Source of the DNA: Selenomonadaceae bacterium
GTDB taxonomy: Bacteria; Bacillota; Negativicutes; Selenomonadales; Selenomonadaceae
Assembly: GCA_017484005.1 (NCBI GenBank)
Contig: JAFUTY010000017.1
Span: 1 to 44,771 of the forward strand
DNA: 44,771 bases
Reading direction: 5' to 3'
The notes under the pieces were generated by a model. That model was not told where the DNA came from. It saw only the letters and a program-made list of their open reading frames with translations, and searched no databases. Numbering within the stretch: position 1 is the first letter of the stretch; the number at the start of each line of letters is the position of its first letter. Position numbers and translations under genes: made by a program. This document shows, piece by piece, positions 17,925-26,114 of the stretch.

Positions 17925-19877
17925 ATGTCCAAGGAAACAATGGAATTTCAAGCTGAAACCAAACAATTGCTCGATCTGATGGTGAATTCGATTTACACGA
18001 ATAAGGAAATTTTTCTTCGTGAATTGATTTCCAATGCGTCAGATGCGATCGACAAACTGCATTTTGAATCGCTGACGAATCGCGAAATGCTCGAAGGCGA
18101 TGAGAATTTTGAAATTTTCCTCGTGCCGGATAAAAATTCGCACACACTCACAATTTCAGACAATGGAATCGGAATGAATCGCGATGAGGTTGTCGAAAAC
18201 ATCGGAACGATTGCAAAATCTGGAACGAAAGCATTTCTCGAACAGATGGCGAAGGCAAAATCTGAAGGAGTTTCGGAAAAAGATTTAATCGGTCAATTTG
18301 GCGTTGGATTCTATTCCGCGTTCATGGTTGCCGATAAAGTCACATTGGTAACTCGCCGCGCTGGCTCGGAAAAGAATTCAGCGACGCGCTGGGAATCGAC
18401 TGGCGATGGATCTTACACGATTGAAGAATGTGAGAAAGAATCTCGCGGAACAATCATTACTCTTGAACTCAAATCGGAATTTTTCGGCGAGGAATCTGAA
18501 TTGAATCTCACCGATGATTGGGAAATTCGTCAGCTCGTCAAAAAATATTCTGATTATGTGCGTTATCCTATCAAGATGAATTTTGAAATTGAAGAATCGA
18601 AAAAGGATGACGATGGAAATCCAATCGAAGGCGAAAAAATCACTCGCAGCGAGATTCGAACAGTCAATTCGATGCAGCCGCTCTGGACTCGTCCAAAATC
18701 TGAATTGAAGGATGAAGATTATCGCGAATTTTTCAAGCAGCAATTTCGCGAGTGGGAAGAGCCGCTGGAGTATTTTCACACGAAGGCAGAAGGAACAGTC
18801 GAATATACTGCGCTCCTCTGCATTCCAAAACGCGCGCCGTTCAATCTGTATTATTCCGATTTCGAGGCAGGAGTTCAGCTCTATTCGCGGCACGTTTTCA
18901 TCATGGACAAATGCAAAGATCTATTGCCGGATTATCTGAGATTCATCAAGGGACTCGTTGATTCTCCGGATTTGTCACTGAATATTTCGCGTGAATTGCT
19001 GCAGCAGAGTCGAGAATTGAAACAGATTGGACGTGCTCTCGAAAAATCAATTTTGAAACAGCTCAGCAAAATTCTCGAATCGGATCGATCGAAATATGAA
19101 ACTTTTTGGAATGAATTCGGCAAATCGTTCAAAATTGGAATTTACAATTCGATGTATGGAAATCGCGATACCGTCGATAAATTGAAAGATCTGCTGATGT
19201 TTGCAAGTTCAAAGGATCAAAATCTCACGACGCTCAAAGAATATGTGTCGAGAATGCCGGAATCGCAGAAGAAAATTTTCTATGCAACGGCAAAAGATCG
19301 CGAGACAATCGAGAGTCTTCCGCAGATGGAAACGCTCAAGGAAAAAGGTTTCGAAGTTCTGTATTTACTCGACCCAGTTGATGAATTCACGCTCGAGACG
19401 CTTCATGAGTATTCAGAAAAGCATTTTCAATCGATCGCGCGCGGGGATTTGGATCTCGATGACGCGGAATCTCAAGAAGTCAAAAAGGAAACTGAAGAAA
19501 TCGCCAAAACTTCCGAGGATCTGTTGAAATCGATAAAAGATTCGCTCGGTGAAAAAATTTCCGAGGCAAAAATTTCGACTCGATTGAAATCGTCGGCAGT
19601 CTGTCTCGTCGCATCTGAACAAGGACCTTCGATTTCAATGGAGCAGACTTTCGCCGAGATGAAAAATCCAATGTTCAAGGCGCAGCGAATTCTCGAAATC
19701 AATCCAAAACATGCATTGTTCGAGAAATTGCAGCAGCTGCATGAATCGAAAGACGATGCAAAATTCAAAGATGCCTGCGAATTGTTGTACGATCAAGCGT
19801 TGTTAATCGAAGGAATTTTGCCGGAGAATCCAGTTGCATTTGCAAATCGCGTCGCAGATCTGATGGCGAGGGCTTAA
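17925..19877 (+). CDS. htpG: Molecular chaperone HtpG (Hsp90)
   Basis: A 650-residue Hsp90. The N-terminal GHKL ATPase domain has LRELISNASDAIDKL, SDNGIGM and GQFGVGFYSAFMVAD. The middle domain (KRAPFNLY, GVQLYSRHVFIMD, LNISRELLQQ) and the C-terminal dimerisation domain are complete. The start is the ATG at 17925 after GGAAGGTG; sequence upstream in the same frame lacks any site. It is followed three bases later by dtd. No CIRCE or other heat-shock operator was recognised upstream. Confidence 0.96.
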   Translation: MSKETMEFQAETKQLLDLMVNSIYTNKEIFLRELISNASDAIDKLHFESLTNREMLEGDENFEIFLVPDKNSHTLTISDNGIGMNRDEVVENIGTIAKSGTKAFLEQMAKAKSEGVSEKDLIGQFGVGFYSAFMVADKVTLVTRRAGSEKNSATRWESTGDGSYTIEECEKESRGTIITLELKSEFFGEESELNLTDDWEIRQLVKKYSDYVRYPIKMNFEIEESKKDDDGNPIEGEKITRSEIRTVNSMQPLWTRPKSELKDEDYREFFKQQFREWEEPLEYFHTKAEGTVEYTALLCIPKRAPFNLYYSDFEAGVQLYSRHVFIMDKCKDLLPDYLRFIKGLVDSPDLSLNISRELLQQSRELKQIGRALEKSILKQLSKILESDRSKYETFWNEFGKSFKIGIYNSMYGNRDTVDKLKDLLMFASSKDQNLTTLKEYVSRMPESQKKIFYATAKDRETIESLPQMETLKEKGFEVLYLLDPVDEFTLETLHEYSEKHFQSIARGDLDLDDAESQEVKKETEEIAKTSEDLLKSIKDSLGEKISEAKISTRLKSSAVCLVASEQGPSISMEQTFAEMKNPMFKAQRILEINPKHALFEKLQQLHESKDDAKFKDACELLYDQALLIEGILPENPVAFANRVADLMARA

Positions 19878-19880
19878 TTC

Positions 19881-20324
19881 ATGCGGGCAGTTGTCACGCG
19901 AGTATCGAGAGCGTCAGTCGAAATCGAATCTCGAATCGCCGGAAAAATCGATCGCGGATTTTTGATTTTATTGGCAGTAGCTCCCGATGATTCCGAATCA
20001 GACGTCGAAATCTTGGCGGAAAAGATTTGTCGAACGCGAATTTTTTCTGATTCAAATGGAAAAATGAATCTCGATCTTGAATCAGTCAACGGAAGTCTAT
20101 TGATAATTTCTCAATTCACACTTTACGCTGATGTGAAATCGAGACGTCCGAGCTTTTCTCACGCCGCAAAAGCAGATCTCGCCCAGAATCTCTATGAAAA
20201 ATTCATCGATGCATGTAAATCGCGCGGCTTTCATGTCGAATCTGGAGAATTTGGCGCAGATATGCAGGTCGAATCAATCAATGATGGTCCAGTCACACTG
20301 ATTTTCGATTCAAAAAATTTGTGA
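19881..20324 (+). CDS. dtd: D-aminoacyl-tRNA deacylase
   Basis: A 147-residue DTD that removes D-amino acids from tRNA. The two active-site motifs are SQFTLYAD and NDGPVTL (the chirality-sensing Gly-Pro motif). It starts three bases after the htpG stop and so is probably co-transcribed with it. Confidence 0.95.
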   Translation: MRAVVTRVSRASVEIESRIAGKIDRGFLILLAVAPDDSESDVEILAEKICRTRIFSDSNGKMNLDLESVNGSLLIISQFTLYADVKSRRPSFSHAAKADLAQNLYEKFIDACKSRGFHVESGEFGADMQVESINDGPVTLIFDSKNL

Positions 20325-20335
20325 GGAGAATGACT

Positions 20336-20410
20336 TTTGAAAAATTATTTGGAGATTGTGGCTTAATCGGGAGGTTTGCCATAATCTCGCGAGCCTCCCC
20401 AAATATTTAA
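20336..20410 (+). ncRNA. Structured leader with pseudoknot potential upstream of RNHCP gene
   Basis: GAGATTGTGGC (20352-20362) can pair with GCCATAATCTC (20378-20388) over 11 positions with one G-U. GGGAGG in its loop (20369-20374) can pair with CCTCCC (20394-20399) outside the stem, which would make an H-type pseudoknot. The same stretch contains a possible nine-codon leader peptide (TTG at 20337 with GAGGAG eight bases upstream, TAA at 20364-20366). A ribosome on that peptide would disturb the stem. The next gene starts 20 bases after the structure. The function is inferred. Confidence 0.5.
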
Positions 20411-20429
20411 TTTTGAGGAGGACAATTCA

Positions 20430-20843
20430 ATGAATCGAGAAAACAAGCGAAAATCGTTTATCAAGGGATATTACAAAACTCATCCGAGCAATGAAGTTTT
20501 CAAATGCAAAACATGCGGGCGAGTTGTCGTTCCAACTGGTTCGGGCAGCGAGCATCGAAATCACTGTCCATATTGTTTATCGAGTCAGCATTTGGATATC
20601 GAGCCAGGCGATCGATCTGCAAATTGCGGAGGATCAATGGACGCGATAGCTGTTTGGATTCGAAAAAATGGAGAATGGGCAATAATTCATCGCTGTCGAA
20701 TTTGCGGCGAATTGAGCTCAAATCGAATTGCGGCAGATGATAATCCAGTCAAACTGATGTCGCTCGCAATGAAACCGATCTCGAATCCACCATTTCCAAT
20801 CGAAAGAATCGAAGAAATCTCAAAATTGATTGACGAAATCTGA
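20430..20843 (+). CDS. RNHCP-domain zinc-ribbon protein
   Basis: A 137-residue protein with two CxxC pairs (CKTC and CPYC) and the RNHCPYCLSS signature that names the RNHCP domain. PGDR, CGGSMDAIAV and HRCRICGELSSNRIAADDN further fit the family. The function of RNHCP proteins is not known to me; the domain resembles a nucleic-acid-binding zinc ribbon. GAGGAGG precedes the ATG. The leader can fold into competing or pseudoknotted structures, suggesting RNA-level control. A strong terminator follows. Confidence 0.85.
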   Translation: MNRENKRKSFIKGYYKTHPSNEVFKCKTCGRVVVPTGSGSEHRNHCPYCLSSQHLDIEPGDRSANCGGSMDAIAVWIRKNGEWAIIHRCRICGELSSNRIAADDNPVKLMSLAMKPISNPPFPIERIEEISKLIDEI

Positions 20844-20866
20844 TTTGAAATTTCCGAACAAAAAAA

Positions 20867-20908
20867 GATCCCCCGATAGATCCGCAAAAGATCTGTCGGG
20901 GGATTTTT
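20867..20908 (+). terminator. Terminator of RNHCP gene
   Basis: A 15-bp stem (ATCCCCCGATAGATC pairing with GATCTGTCGGGGGAT, one G-U pair) and a T run. Confidence 0.85.
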
Positions 20909-21006
20909 CTATTCGTGGAAGAAAATCAACAGCTCACGCCAAGCATATTGATTCGAATCGCTCCTCGCTCGACAAAATTTACAAATTGAATCGAGGAGGA
21001 ATAAAA

Positions 21007-21732
21007 ATGCCAGTCAGAATTGGAAATTCATATGTATCGGAAGCCGCGGTGGAATTCGCCAAAAATTCTTCGGAAGTCGAAAATCTCTCGCAAAAATTTC
21101 CAGATCTCAAAATTTCCGCAGGAACTCAACCATTCGGCGGACAGGGACATGGAAATCTGACAATCGCGCCGAATATTTTGAGACAAATGCAAAACGATCC
21201 AGAAAAACGCGTTGAATATGAAGCGTTGATTTATGACATGCAACGCACGAAATTGAATCGCGATAAGGATTGTGTTGCATCTGGATGGATGATCAACAGC
21301 GATGGATCTTGCGGAGCTTGGTCAATCTCGAAACATGATGATGGAACTCAAACTCGACAGAAATCGAAAATCGATCGCGATCGATTGGCTGGTCGACTTC
21401 CAGAATCTGAAAAGAAATCCAAGAAAAAATCTTCCGATATTGATGAAAATTATTCGGAAGGAAAAATTACTGTTGGATTTAACGAGGGAAAAAGATCTCG
21501 ACAGCTCGCCGCCGCTAAAAATTTGAGCGACATGAATTCATTGATGCAATTGCTGCTCGAGGATCTCGATGAAATTCAAGATGGACTTGAGCATGGATAT
21601 TGCGATGAAAATGAATTGAAAAAAGTGAAAAAGATGATTGAACGAGCTAAGAAAAAATTGGCGGAAGTTCAAAATCAGCCGAATCAATCAGCCGAAAAAA
21701 ATTCCGATTTCTCGATCAGCGTTTTGTTTTGA
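21007..21732 (+). CDS. Conserved protein of unknown function (possibly DUF6033-like)
   Basis: A 241-residue cytoplasmic protein without signal or membrane segments. It begins MPVRIGNSYVSEAAVEFAK. The middle contains ISAGTQPFGGQGHGNLTIAP and PEKRVEYEALIYDMQRT, a pattern I associate tentatively with DUF6033. The second half is highly charged, with a predicted coiled segment (MIERAKKKLAEVQ) and acidic leucine-rich LLLEDLDEIQDGLEHG. The ATG at 21007 follows GAGGAGGA; the in-frame extension upstream crosses the preceding terminator. Its last 45 bases overlap, tail to tail, the end of ndk on the other strand. I cannot assign a function. Confidence 0.75.
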   Translation: MPVRIGNSYVSEAAVEFAKNSSEVENLSQKFPDLKISAGTQPFGGQGHGNLTIAPNILRQMQNDPEKRVEYEALIYDMQRTKLNRDKDCVASGWMINSDGSCGAWSISKHDDGTQTRQKSKIDRDRLAGRLPESEKKSKKKSSDIDENYSEGKITVGFNEGKRSRQLAAAKNLSDMNSLMQLLLEDLDEIQDGLEHGYCDENELKKVKKMIERAKKKLAEVQNQPNQSAEKNSDFSISVLF

Positions 21733-22128
21733 ATCTGACGCATGAACTGCATTTTCAGTTTTAGATTCCGCAAACAGTTTTCGAATCGTTCCCTCTTCCG
21801 CCTGCGATGGATCTGTCGCGCCATTGAGCTTTCTGACTTTCGCAATTGCATCCTCGCCCTCGAGAACCAATGCAACAATCGGAGATCTTGTCATGAATTT
21901 CACGAGCGATTCATAATATGGGCGACCGATGTGCTCCTCATAATGCCGCGCCGCGAGTTTTTCATCCATCTGCAGCATCCTCATTGCGATGATTTTCAAG
22001 CCCGCGCGTTCATACATCGCCAGAATTTCGCCGATGTGATTTTTCTCAACGACGTCCGGTTTCAAAAGAACTAGCGTCGCATCGCCATTGTGAGCCGTAA
22101 AAATCTCTCGTCTATTTCCTTCATCCAT
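21688..22128 (-). CDS. ndk: Nucleoside diphosphate kinase
   Basis: A 146-residue NDK that transfers the gamma-phosphate of ATP to NDPs. TLVLLKPD (Lys 23) and the phospho-histidine site NAVHASDS (His 129) are present, along with NADREIGIFF at the end. It differs from most NDKs in PDVVEKN (usually PDGVERN) and HASD (usually HGSD). It carries about 15 extra N-terminal residues. These are supported by AGGAGG eight bases before the ATG, although they overlap 58 bases of the upstream gene. Convergent overlap with an unknown gene marks its 3' end. Confidence 0.92.
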   Translation of the reverse strand: MDEGNRREIFTAHNGDATLVLLKPDVVEKNHIGEILAMYERAGLKIIAMRMLQMDEKLAARHYEEHIGRPYYESLVKFMTRSPIVALVLEGEDAIAKVRKLNGATDPSQAEEGTIRKLFAESKTENAVHASDSKQNADREIGIFFG

Positions 22129-22646
22129 TTTGCAGATTCCTCCTGATAAGTTTTTGAGACAGCGTTGTAACTCATGCTCGAAGCGTAAAGTGCCTCGATT
22201 TCATCGTCGCGAAGAGATCGCATGATTTTTGCAGGATTTCCAAAAACGATGCAGTTATTCGGAATTTTTTTGCGTTGAGTCAGCAAAGTTCCTGCACCGA
22301 TAATGCAATTCTCACCGATTTCAGCATAACCTAGGACAATCGCGCCCATTCCAATCAAAGAATTATCACCGATTCGACGGCAGTGAACGAGTGCATTGTG
22401 TCCAATCGTGACGTGATCGCCGATTTCAGTTGGCGTGTCTCCCATGACATGGACAGTTGCATTGTCTTGAACGTTGGTATACTTTCCAATTCGCACCGGC
22501 TGAAAATCTCCGCGAACTGATGCTCCAAACCAAATTGAAGATCCCTCGCCGATTTTGACATCGCCGACAACACATGCATTCGGTGCGACAAAAACTCCTT
22601 CAGCGATTTCTGGAGTCTTTCCTTCATACGGCAAAATTATCGCCAT
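22071..22646 (-). CDS. Gamma-carbonic anhydrase-like hexapeptide-repeat protein
   Basis: A 191-residue left-handed beta-helix. Hexapeptide repeats run from residue 20 to 150. The gamma-CA pattern is clear: SSIWFGASVRGDFQPVRIG, TNVQDNATVHV, TIGHNALVHC, supplying His metal ligands. It may hydrate CO2, but many homologues (YrdA/PaaY type) act on other substrates or are uncharacterised. It overlaps ndk by 58 bases, unusually long, so the two are translationally linked. A near-consensus promoter precedes it. Confidence 0.9.
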   Translation of the reverse strand: MAIILPYEGKTPEIAEGVFVAPNACVVGDVKIGEGSSIWFGASVRGDFQPVRIGKYTNVQDNATVHVMGDTPTEIGDHVTIGHNALVHCRRIGDNSLIGMGAIVLGYAEIGENCIIGAGTLLTQRKKIPNNCIVFGNPAKIMRSLRDDEIEALYASSMSYNAVSKTYQEESAKWMKEIDERFLRLTMAMRR

Positions 22647-22682
22647 GAAAAATTCACTTCCTCCCCCAAAAATTCTGTTGAA

Positions 22683-22711
22683 ATTATCTACTTGAGAGTT
22701 GCCTTTGTCAA
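22683..22711 (-). promoter_or_regulatory. Promoter of gamma-CA/ndk
   Basis: Minus-strand consensus TTGACA, 17-base spacer, GATAAT. The -35 abuts the terminator of the preceding operon. Confidence 0.75.
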
Positions 22712-22752
22712 AAAAAAGAGTCGAGAACTTTTTGAAGTCCTCGACTTTTTTT
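22711..22752 (-). terminator. Terminator of phosphoesterase-cupin operon
   Basis: AGTCGAG and CTCGACT form a stem with an inner ACTT/AAGT pairing. On the minus strand it ends in a run of Ts. Confidence 0.75.
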
Positions 22753-23273
22753 CAGCCTTTCGGAAGATTGTCATAAATTTCTGGATCGACCGGCTCGAGC
22801 CATTCCGTTGTCGAATCCTCATTCATTATCGAAAAATGTTGAAACCATTCGATATCTGACGCGCCATGCCAATGCTTGACTCCTTCCGGAATTATCACTG
22901 AATCGCCTGGCTGCATTTCGACAACATCCTGCCCCCAGATTTGATAATAGCCGCGCCCTGCAACTCCAACGAGAATTTGACAGCTGCCGTGATGAATGTG
23001 CCAATTGTTGATACACTTCGGCTCGAAAGTGACATTCATGACTGAAAATCCTTCGCCCATCGCAATTGGCGCGACATAGCTTCGACCGGTGAAATATTTT
23101 GCATAAGTTGTATTTGCGCGACCGATTGGAAAGACTCTCTCGCCGCGAGCATGAATCGATTCTTCAATTTCTGCAGTTGGAATTTTTTCATCGGATTTTT
23201 TTGATTTTGCATCGGCGTTTGAAAGATTAGCGAGCAATATCACCGCTGCAATTCCTGCGAGAAATTTTTTCAT
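22752..23273 (-). CDS. Secreted cupin-domain protein
   Basis: A 173-residue protein with a Sec signal peptide (MKKFLAGIAAVILLANLSNADA). A single cupin barrel contains the metal-binding motif NNWHIHHG and the second motif PGDSVIIPEGVKHWHGA. Close relatives are annotated only as cupins, some fused to or next to carboxymuconolactone-decarboxylase-like proteins, so the reaction is unknown. The ATG overlaps the stop of the upstream phosphoesterase gene by four bases, and AGGAGG lies upstream. Confidence 0.88.
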   Translation of the reverse strand: MKKFLAGIAAVILLANLSNADAKSKKSDEKIPTAEIEESIHARGERVFPIGRANTTYAKYFTGRSYVAPIAMGEGFSVMNVTFEPKCINNWHIHHGSCQILVGVAGRGYYQIWGQDVVEMQPGDSVIIPEGVKHWHGASDIEWFQHFSIMNEDSTTEWLEPVDPEIYDNLPKG

Positions 23274-24424
23274 GAATTCTGCCTCCTTAAATGAAAATAT
23301 GCAATTTCTGGCGGACAGCCGAATCGAAATGGAAACCAGCTGCCATTTCCGACGTGAACATAGCCGAAAAATTTTTTGGATTTATCGATAACCATTCCGC
23401 GCGTGTATTTGAAAACTGGAAACAGCGGCAGTCCAAAAATTCCGATTTGAGAGCCATGCGTGTGTCCAGTCATTGTCAGCGGAATTTGAAATTCTCGCGC
23501 GTCGTCGATGAATTCTGGATGATGTGCTAGGAGAATTTTCGTCGAATTTTCCGGAATTCCCTGCATCGCTTCCGCAATAAATTCATGCTTGAGTTTTTGA
23601 AATTTCTCGTTGTCACCAAAAACCATTGGATAATCCACACCGATTAAAATCAGATTCGAAATTCCTGCGGATTCCCATTGATTGACCAGCCAATGAATTC
23701 GAGTCTGCGCGAGTCCCAATTCAATCGGACGAATTCCGCGATGATGTTCATGATTTCCGTGACAATACCAAATTCCGAGTTTGAATTTATCGCAAAATGA
23801 ATCGACAAGTTTTATTGCCTGCGAATTCATCGAAATATCGTCGAAAATGTCTCCAGTTATCGCTAGAAGATCCGGTTTTGAATTTGCAACGCGCGTTAAA
23901 AGTTCAGAAAGATCCTCGAGCGAAAAATATTTTCCGAGATGAATGTCTGAAATTTGCGCGATTGTGAAATTTTCAAGTTCGGGCGGCAGATTGTCAATCG
24001 GGATGTCGAAATTGCGATCGACTGTCCGCTTTCGTTCAACATTGTTGCCGTATAAACCGATTGCGAATGACAGAAATGGATAAAAAATCGCGTTTCGAAT
24101 CAATCGACGCCGCTCCGGATCGAATTTTTTGTCGCTCGAAGGCAGATGCCGATAAATCGATCGAATTGCCGCGGCTGTCAGAATGAAAATTATTGAAAAG
24201 AATTGCCAAACCAGCATCACTGATAGGAATGACACGGGGAAAGCTGCTTCGCGAAGGATTTCTGGATGAAAAATTGTGCCTGCGATTAAGCCGAGATCTA
24301 AAATTGCGAGCGCGATTCTTGAGCGTCGAAGATTTTTTCCCTCGAAGATGAATGATAGGACGTAACAGCTCAATCCAAAAATAATCAGAAAAAGTCCTGC
24401 AATGATGATAAAAAATAATCCCAT
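23270..24424 (-). CDS. Membrane-anchored calcineurin-like metallophosphoesterase
   Basis: A 384-residue protein. Hydrophobic helices occupy residues 1-27, 35-60 and 65-92, then the phosphoesterase domain has all metal motifs: ISDIHLG, TGDIFDD, GNHEHH, LAHHPEF and GHTHGSQ. Related proteins of the YaeI/YkuE type are thought to act on membrane lipids or exported substrates; the specificity here is unknown. GGAGG precedes the ATG. It heads a two-gene operon with the secreted cupin. Only about 20 bases separate it from an upstream terminator, so its promoter is unclear. Confidence 0.9.
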   Translation of the reverse strand: MGLFFIIIAGLFLIIFGLSCYVLSFIFEGKNLRRSRIALAILDLGLIAGTIFHPEILREAAFPVSFLSVMLVWQFFSIIFILTAAAIRSIYRHLPSSDKKFDPERRRLIRNAIFYPFLSFAIGLYGNNVERKRTVDRNFDIPIDNLPPELENFTIAQISDIHLGKYFSLEDLSELLTRVANSKPDLLAITGDIFDDISMNSQAIKLVDSFCDKFKLGIWYCHGNHEHHRGIRPIELGLAQTRIHWLVNQWESAGISNLILIGVDYPMVFGDNEKFQKLKHEFIAEAMQGIPENSTKILLAHHPEFIDDAREFQIPLTMTGHTHGSQIGIFGLPLFPVFKYTRGMVIDKSKKFFGYVHVGNGSWFPFRFGCPPEIAYFHLRRQNS

Positions 24425-24444
24425 TGAAAACCTCCTCCGGAAAT

Positions 24445-24477
24445 TAAAAAAGAAACGCCACGATTGTGACGCTTCTT
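24445..24477 (-). terminator. Terminator downstream of tRNA cluster
   Basis: A 12-position imperfect stem around GATT. On the minus strand it is followed by TTTTT. It lies beyond the remnant that follows the last tRNA. Confidence 0.6.
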
Positions 24478-24745
24478 ATCGATTCATTTGACAAACTCTC
24501 CACAGCTAAAGCTGGGAGATTCTGGTATCAACAGCATTTGCCATGCAAGCAAGGTCTTACAATGCCTACTCCAATGGTCGTTGCCCCAACCATGTTTCTA
24601 CCGCAAGAATTTTTGAGAAAGTCGGCGGATTTTACCCCTGCTCAACTTCCACTCTCATTCTTACAAAGAATTTTATTGTTTGCAAGTTTTTCTTTTTGCG
24701 GCTTATATCCCCATGGATAAATCTAGGGGTATTACGCCGCTTTTT
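24478..24745. mobile_element. Probable IS200/IS605-type element remnant
   Basis: This 270-base stretch has no intact gene. One end has the hairpin TCTCC...AGCT-AA-AGCT...GGAGA (24497-24519), of the kind found at subterminal ends of IS200/IS605 elements. The other end has a larger imperfect hairpin (24698-24740, GCGGC...CCCC...GGGG...GCCGC). The minus strand between contains a short frame, ending in TGA, that resembles the tail of a TnpB-type protein; this resemblance is from memory of the family and is weak. Base composition differs from neighbouring genes, with far fewer TCGA/GATC words. It separates the tRNA-Arg gene from its terminator. Confidence 0.45.
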
Positions 24746-24756
24746 GATAAAAAAAA

Positions 24757-24834
24757 TGGTGACCCAGGAGGGATTCGAACCCCCGACCTTTTGGTTCGTA
24801 GCCAAACACTCTGATCCAGCTGAGCTACTGGGCC
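24757..24834 (-). tRNA. tRNA-Arg (ACG)
   Basis: A 78-base cloverleaf with encoded CCA. The acceptor GGCCCAG pairs with CTGGGTC. Anticodon loop CTACGAA gives ACG, which after A34 deamination reads CGU, CGC and the CGA codons that are so common here. Confidence 0.95.
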
Positions 24835-24846
24835 GCCGAGGGGAAA

Positions 24847-24930
24847 TGGTGGGCAGGGATGGATTCGAACCATCGTAGCCGAAGCAACGGGTTTACAGCC
24901 CGTCCCCTTTAACCACTCGGGCACCTACCC
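24847..24930 (-). tRNA. tRNA-Tyr (GTA)
   Basis: An 84-base class II tRNA with a long variable arm and encoded CCA. The acceptor GGGTAGG pairs with CCTGCCC, and anticodon loop CTGTAAA gives GTA. Confidence 0.94.
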
Positions 24931-24940
24931 ATGAAAATTT

Positions 24941-25017
<77 letters not shown>

Positions 25018-25035
25018 GACCAAGCGAGAAAAAAT

Positions 25036-25110
25036 TGGAGCGGAAAACGAGGCTCGAACTCGCGACCCCAACCTTGGCAAGGTTGTGCTCTACCACTGAG
25101 CTACTTCCGC
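25036..25110 (-). tRNA. tRNA-Gly (GCC)
   Basis: A 75-base cloverleaf with encoded CCA. The acceptor GCGGAAG pairs with TTTCCGC (one G-U), and anticodon loop TTGCCAA gives GCC. It is the first tRNA of the four-gene unit. Confidence 0.95.
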
Positions 25111-25147
25111 CCATCGTCAATTGGATGTCCTCCAATCAACGAGCGCA

Positions 25148-25176
25148 ATTCTACACATCGAAAATATCTTTGTCAA
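25148..25176 (-). promoter_or_regulatory. Promoter of Gly-CAT-Tyr-Arg tRNA unit
   Basis: Minus-strand consensus TTGACA, 17-base spacer, TAGAAT. The -35 overlaps the stop codon of dus, so the tRNA promoter is embedded in the end of a tRNA-modification gene. Confidence 0.8.
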
Positions 25177-26114
25177 CAGAAAAATTTTTCATCGAGAATT
25201 TTTTCGAAATCGGCGGGAGAATTTGCATGATTGAATTTTTCTCGAAGTTCAGATGAAAATGGAAGTCCTCGAGTGTACCAAGCCGCATGGCGTCTCATTT
25301 CCATGCAGCCGATCTTTTCGCCTTTGAATTTCACGAGCAAATCGAGATGTTTCGAAATCATTTCAGCGCGATCTTTCAGCGTCAAATTTACAGATTTTTC
25401 CTCAGTCAATTCGCGAAAGATCCATGGATTTCCCTGCGCCGCCCGACCTATCATAAATCCATCAGCATTTGTAACTTCACGAATTTTTCGCAGCGATTCA
25501 AGATTTTTGATATCTCCATTCGCGATAATCGGAATTTTGACAGACTTTTTCACATTCGCAATTGCATTCCAGTCAGCCGCGCCGGAATAATACTGCTCCC
25601 GAGTTCTGCCATGAATCGCGATTGCATCGACTCCAGTCTGCTCGAATCGTTTTGCAAGTTCAACTGATTCATCGCGATCCCAGCCGATTCTCATTTTGAC
25701 AGTCAACGGAATTTTTATTGATTTTTTTATTGTGGAAAGAATTTTTGCACCGAGTTCAGGATTTTTTAATAATGCAGATCCCTCGCCATTTTTAACGACT
25801 TTTGGTACTGGACAGCCAAAATTCACATCGATTATATCTGCGACGCCTAAATCCTCGATATATCTTGCAGATTCAGCCATTCGTTCCGGATCATTTCCGA
25901 AAATTTGAATTGCGATTGGACGTTCTTCAGGAATTGTTCTAAGCATCTCGAGCGTTTTCAAATTTCGATAATGGATTCCGAGCGAACTCACCATCTCTCC
26001 AAAAACTAATGGACAGCCCATTTCATGCGCAAGAATTCTATATGCAATATCAGTGACTCCAGCCATTGGCGCTAGAAATATTGGTTTTTGAAATTCAAAT
26101 TTTCCGAGTTTCAT
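25173..26114 (-). CDS. dus: tRNA-dihydrouridine synthase (DusB-like)
   Basis: A 313-residue FMN-dependent enzyme that reduces uridines in tRNA. LAPMAGVTDIAYR binds FMN, NFGCPVPKVVK contains the catalytic Cys, and HGRTREQYYSG and IIANGDI are family motifs. It overlaps coaX by four bases and is the last gene of an asparaginase-birA-coaX-dus operon. Immediately downstream lies the tRNA cluster whose promoter begins in this gene's stop codon. Confidence 0.95.
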   Translation of the reverse strand: MKLGKFEFQKPIFLAPMAGVTDIAYRILAHEMGCPLVFGEMVSSLGIHYRNLKTLEMLRTIPEERPIAIQIFGNDPERMAESARYIEDLGVADIIDVNFGCPVPKVVKNGEGSALLKNPELGAKILSTIKKSIKIPLTVKMRIGWDRDESVELAKRFEQTGVDAIAIHGRTREQYYSGAADWNAIANVKKSVKIPIIANGDIKNLESLRKIREVTNADGFMIGRAAQGNPWIFRELTEEKSVNLTLKDRAEMISKHLDLLVKFKGEKIGCMEMRRHAAWYTRGLPFSSELREKFNHANSPADFEKILDEKFFC

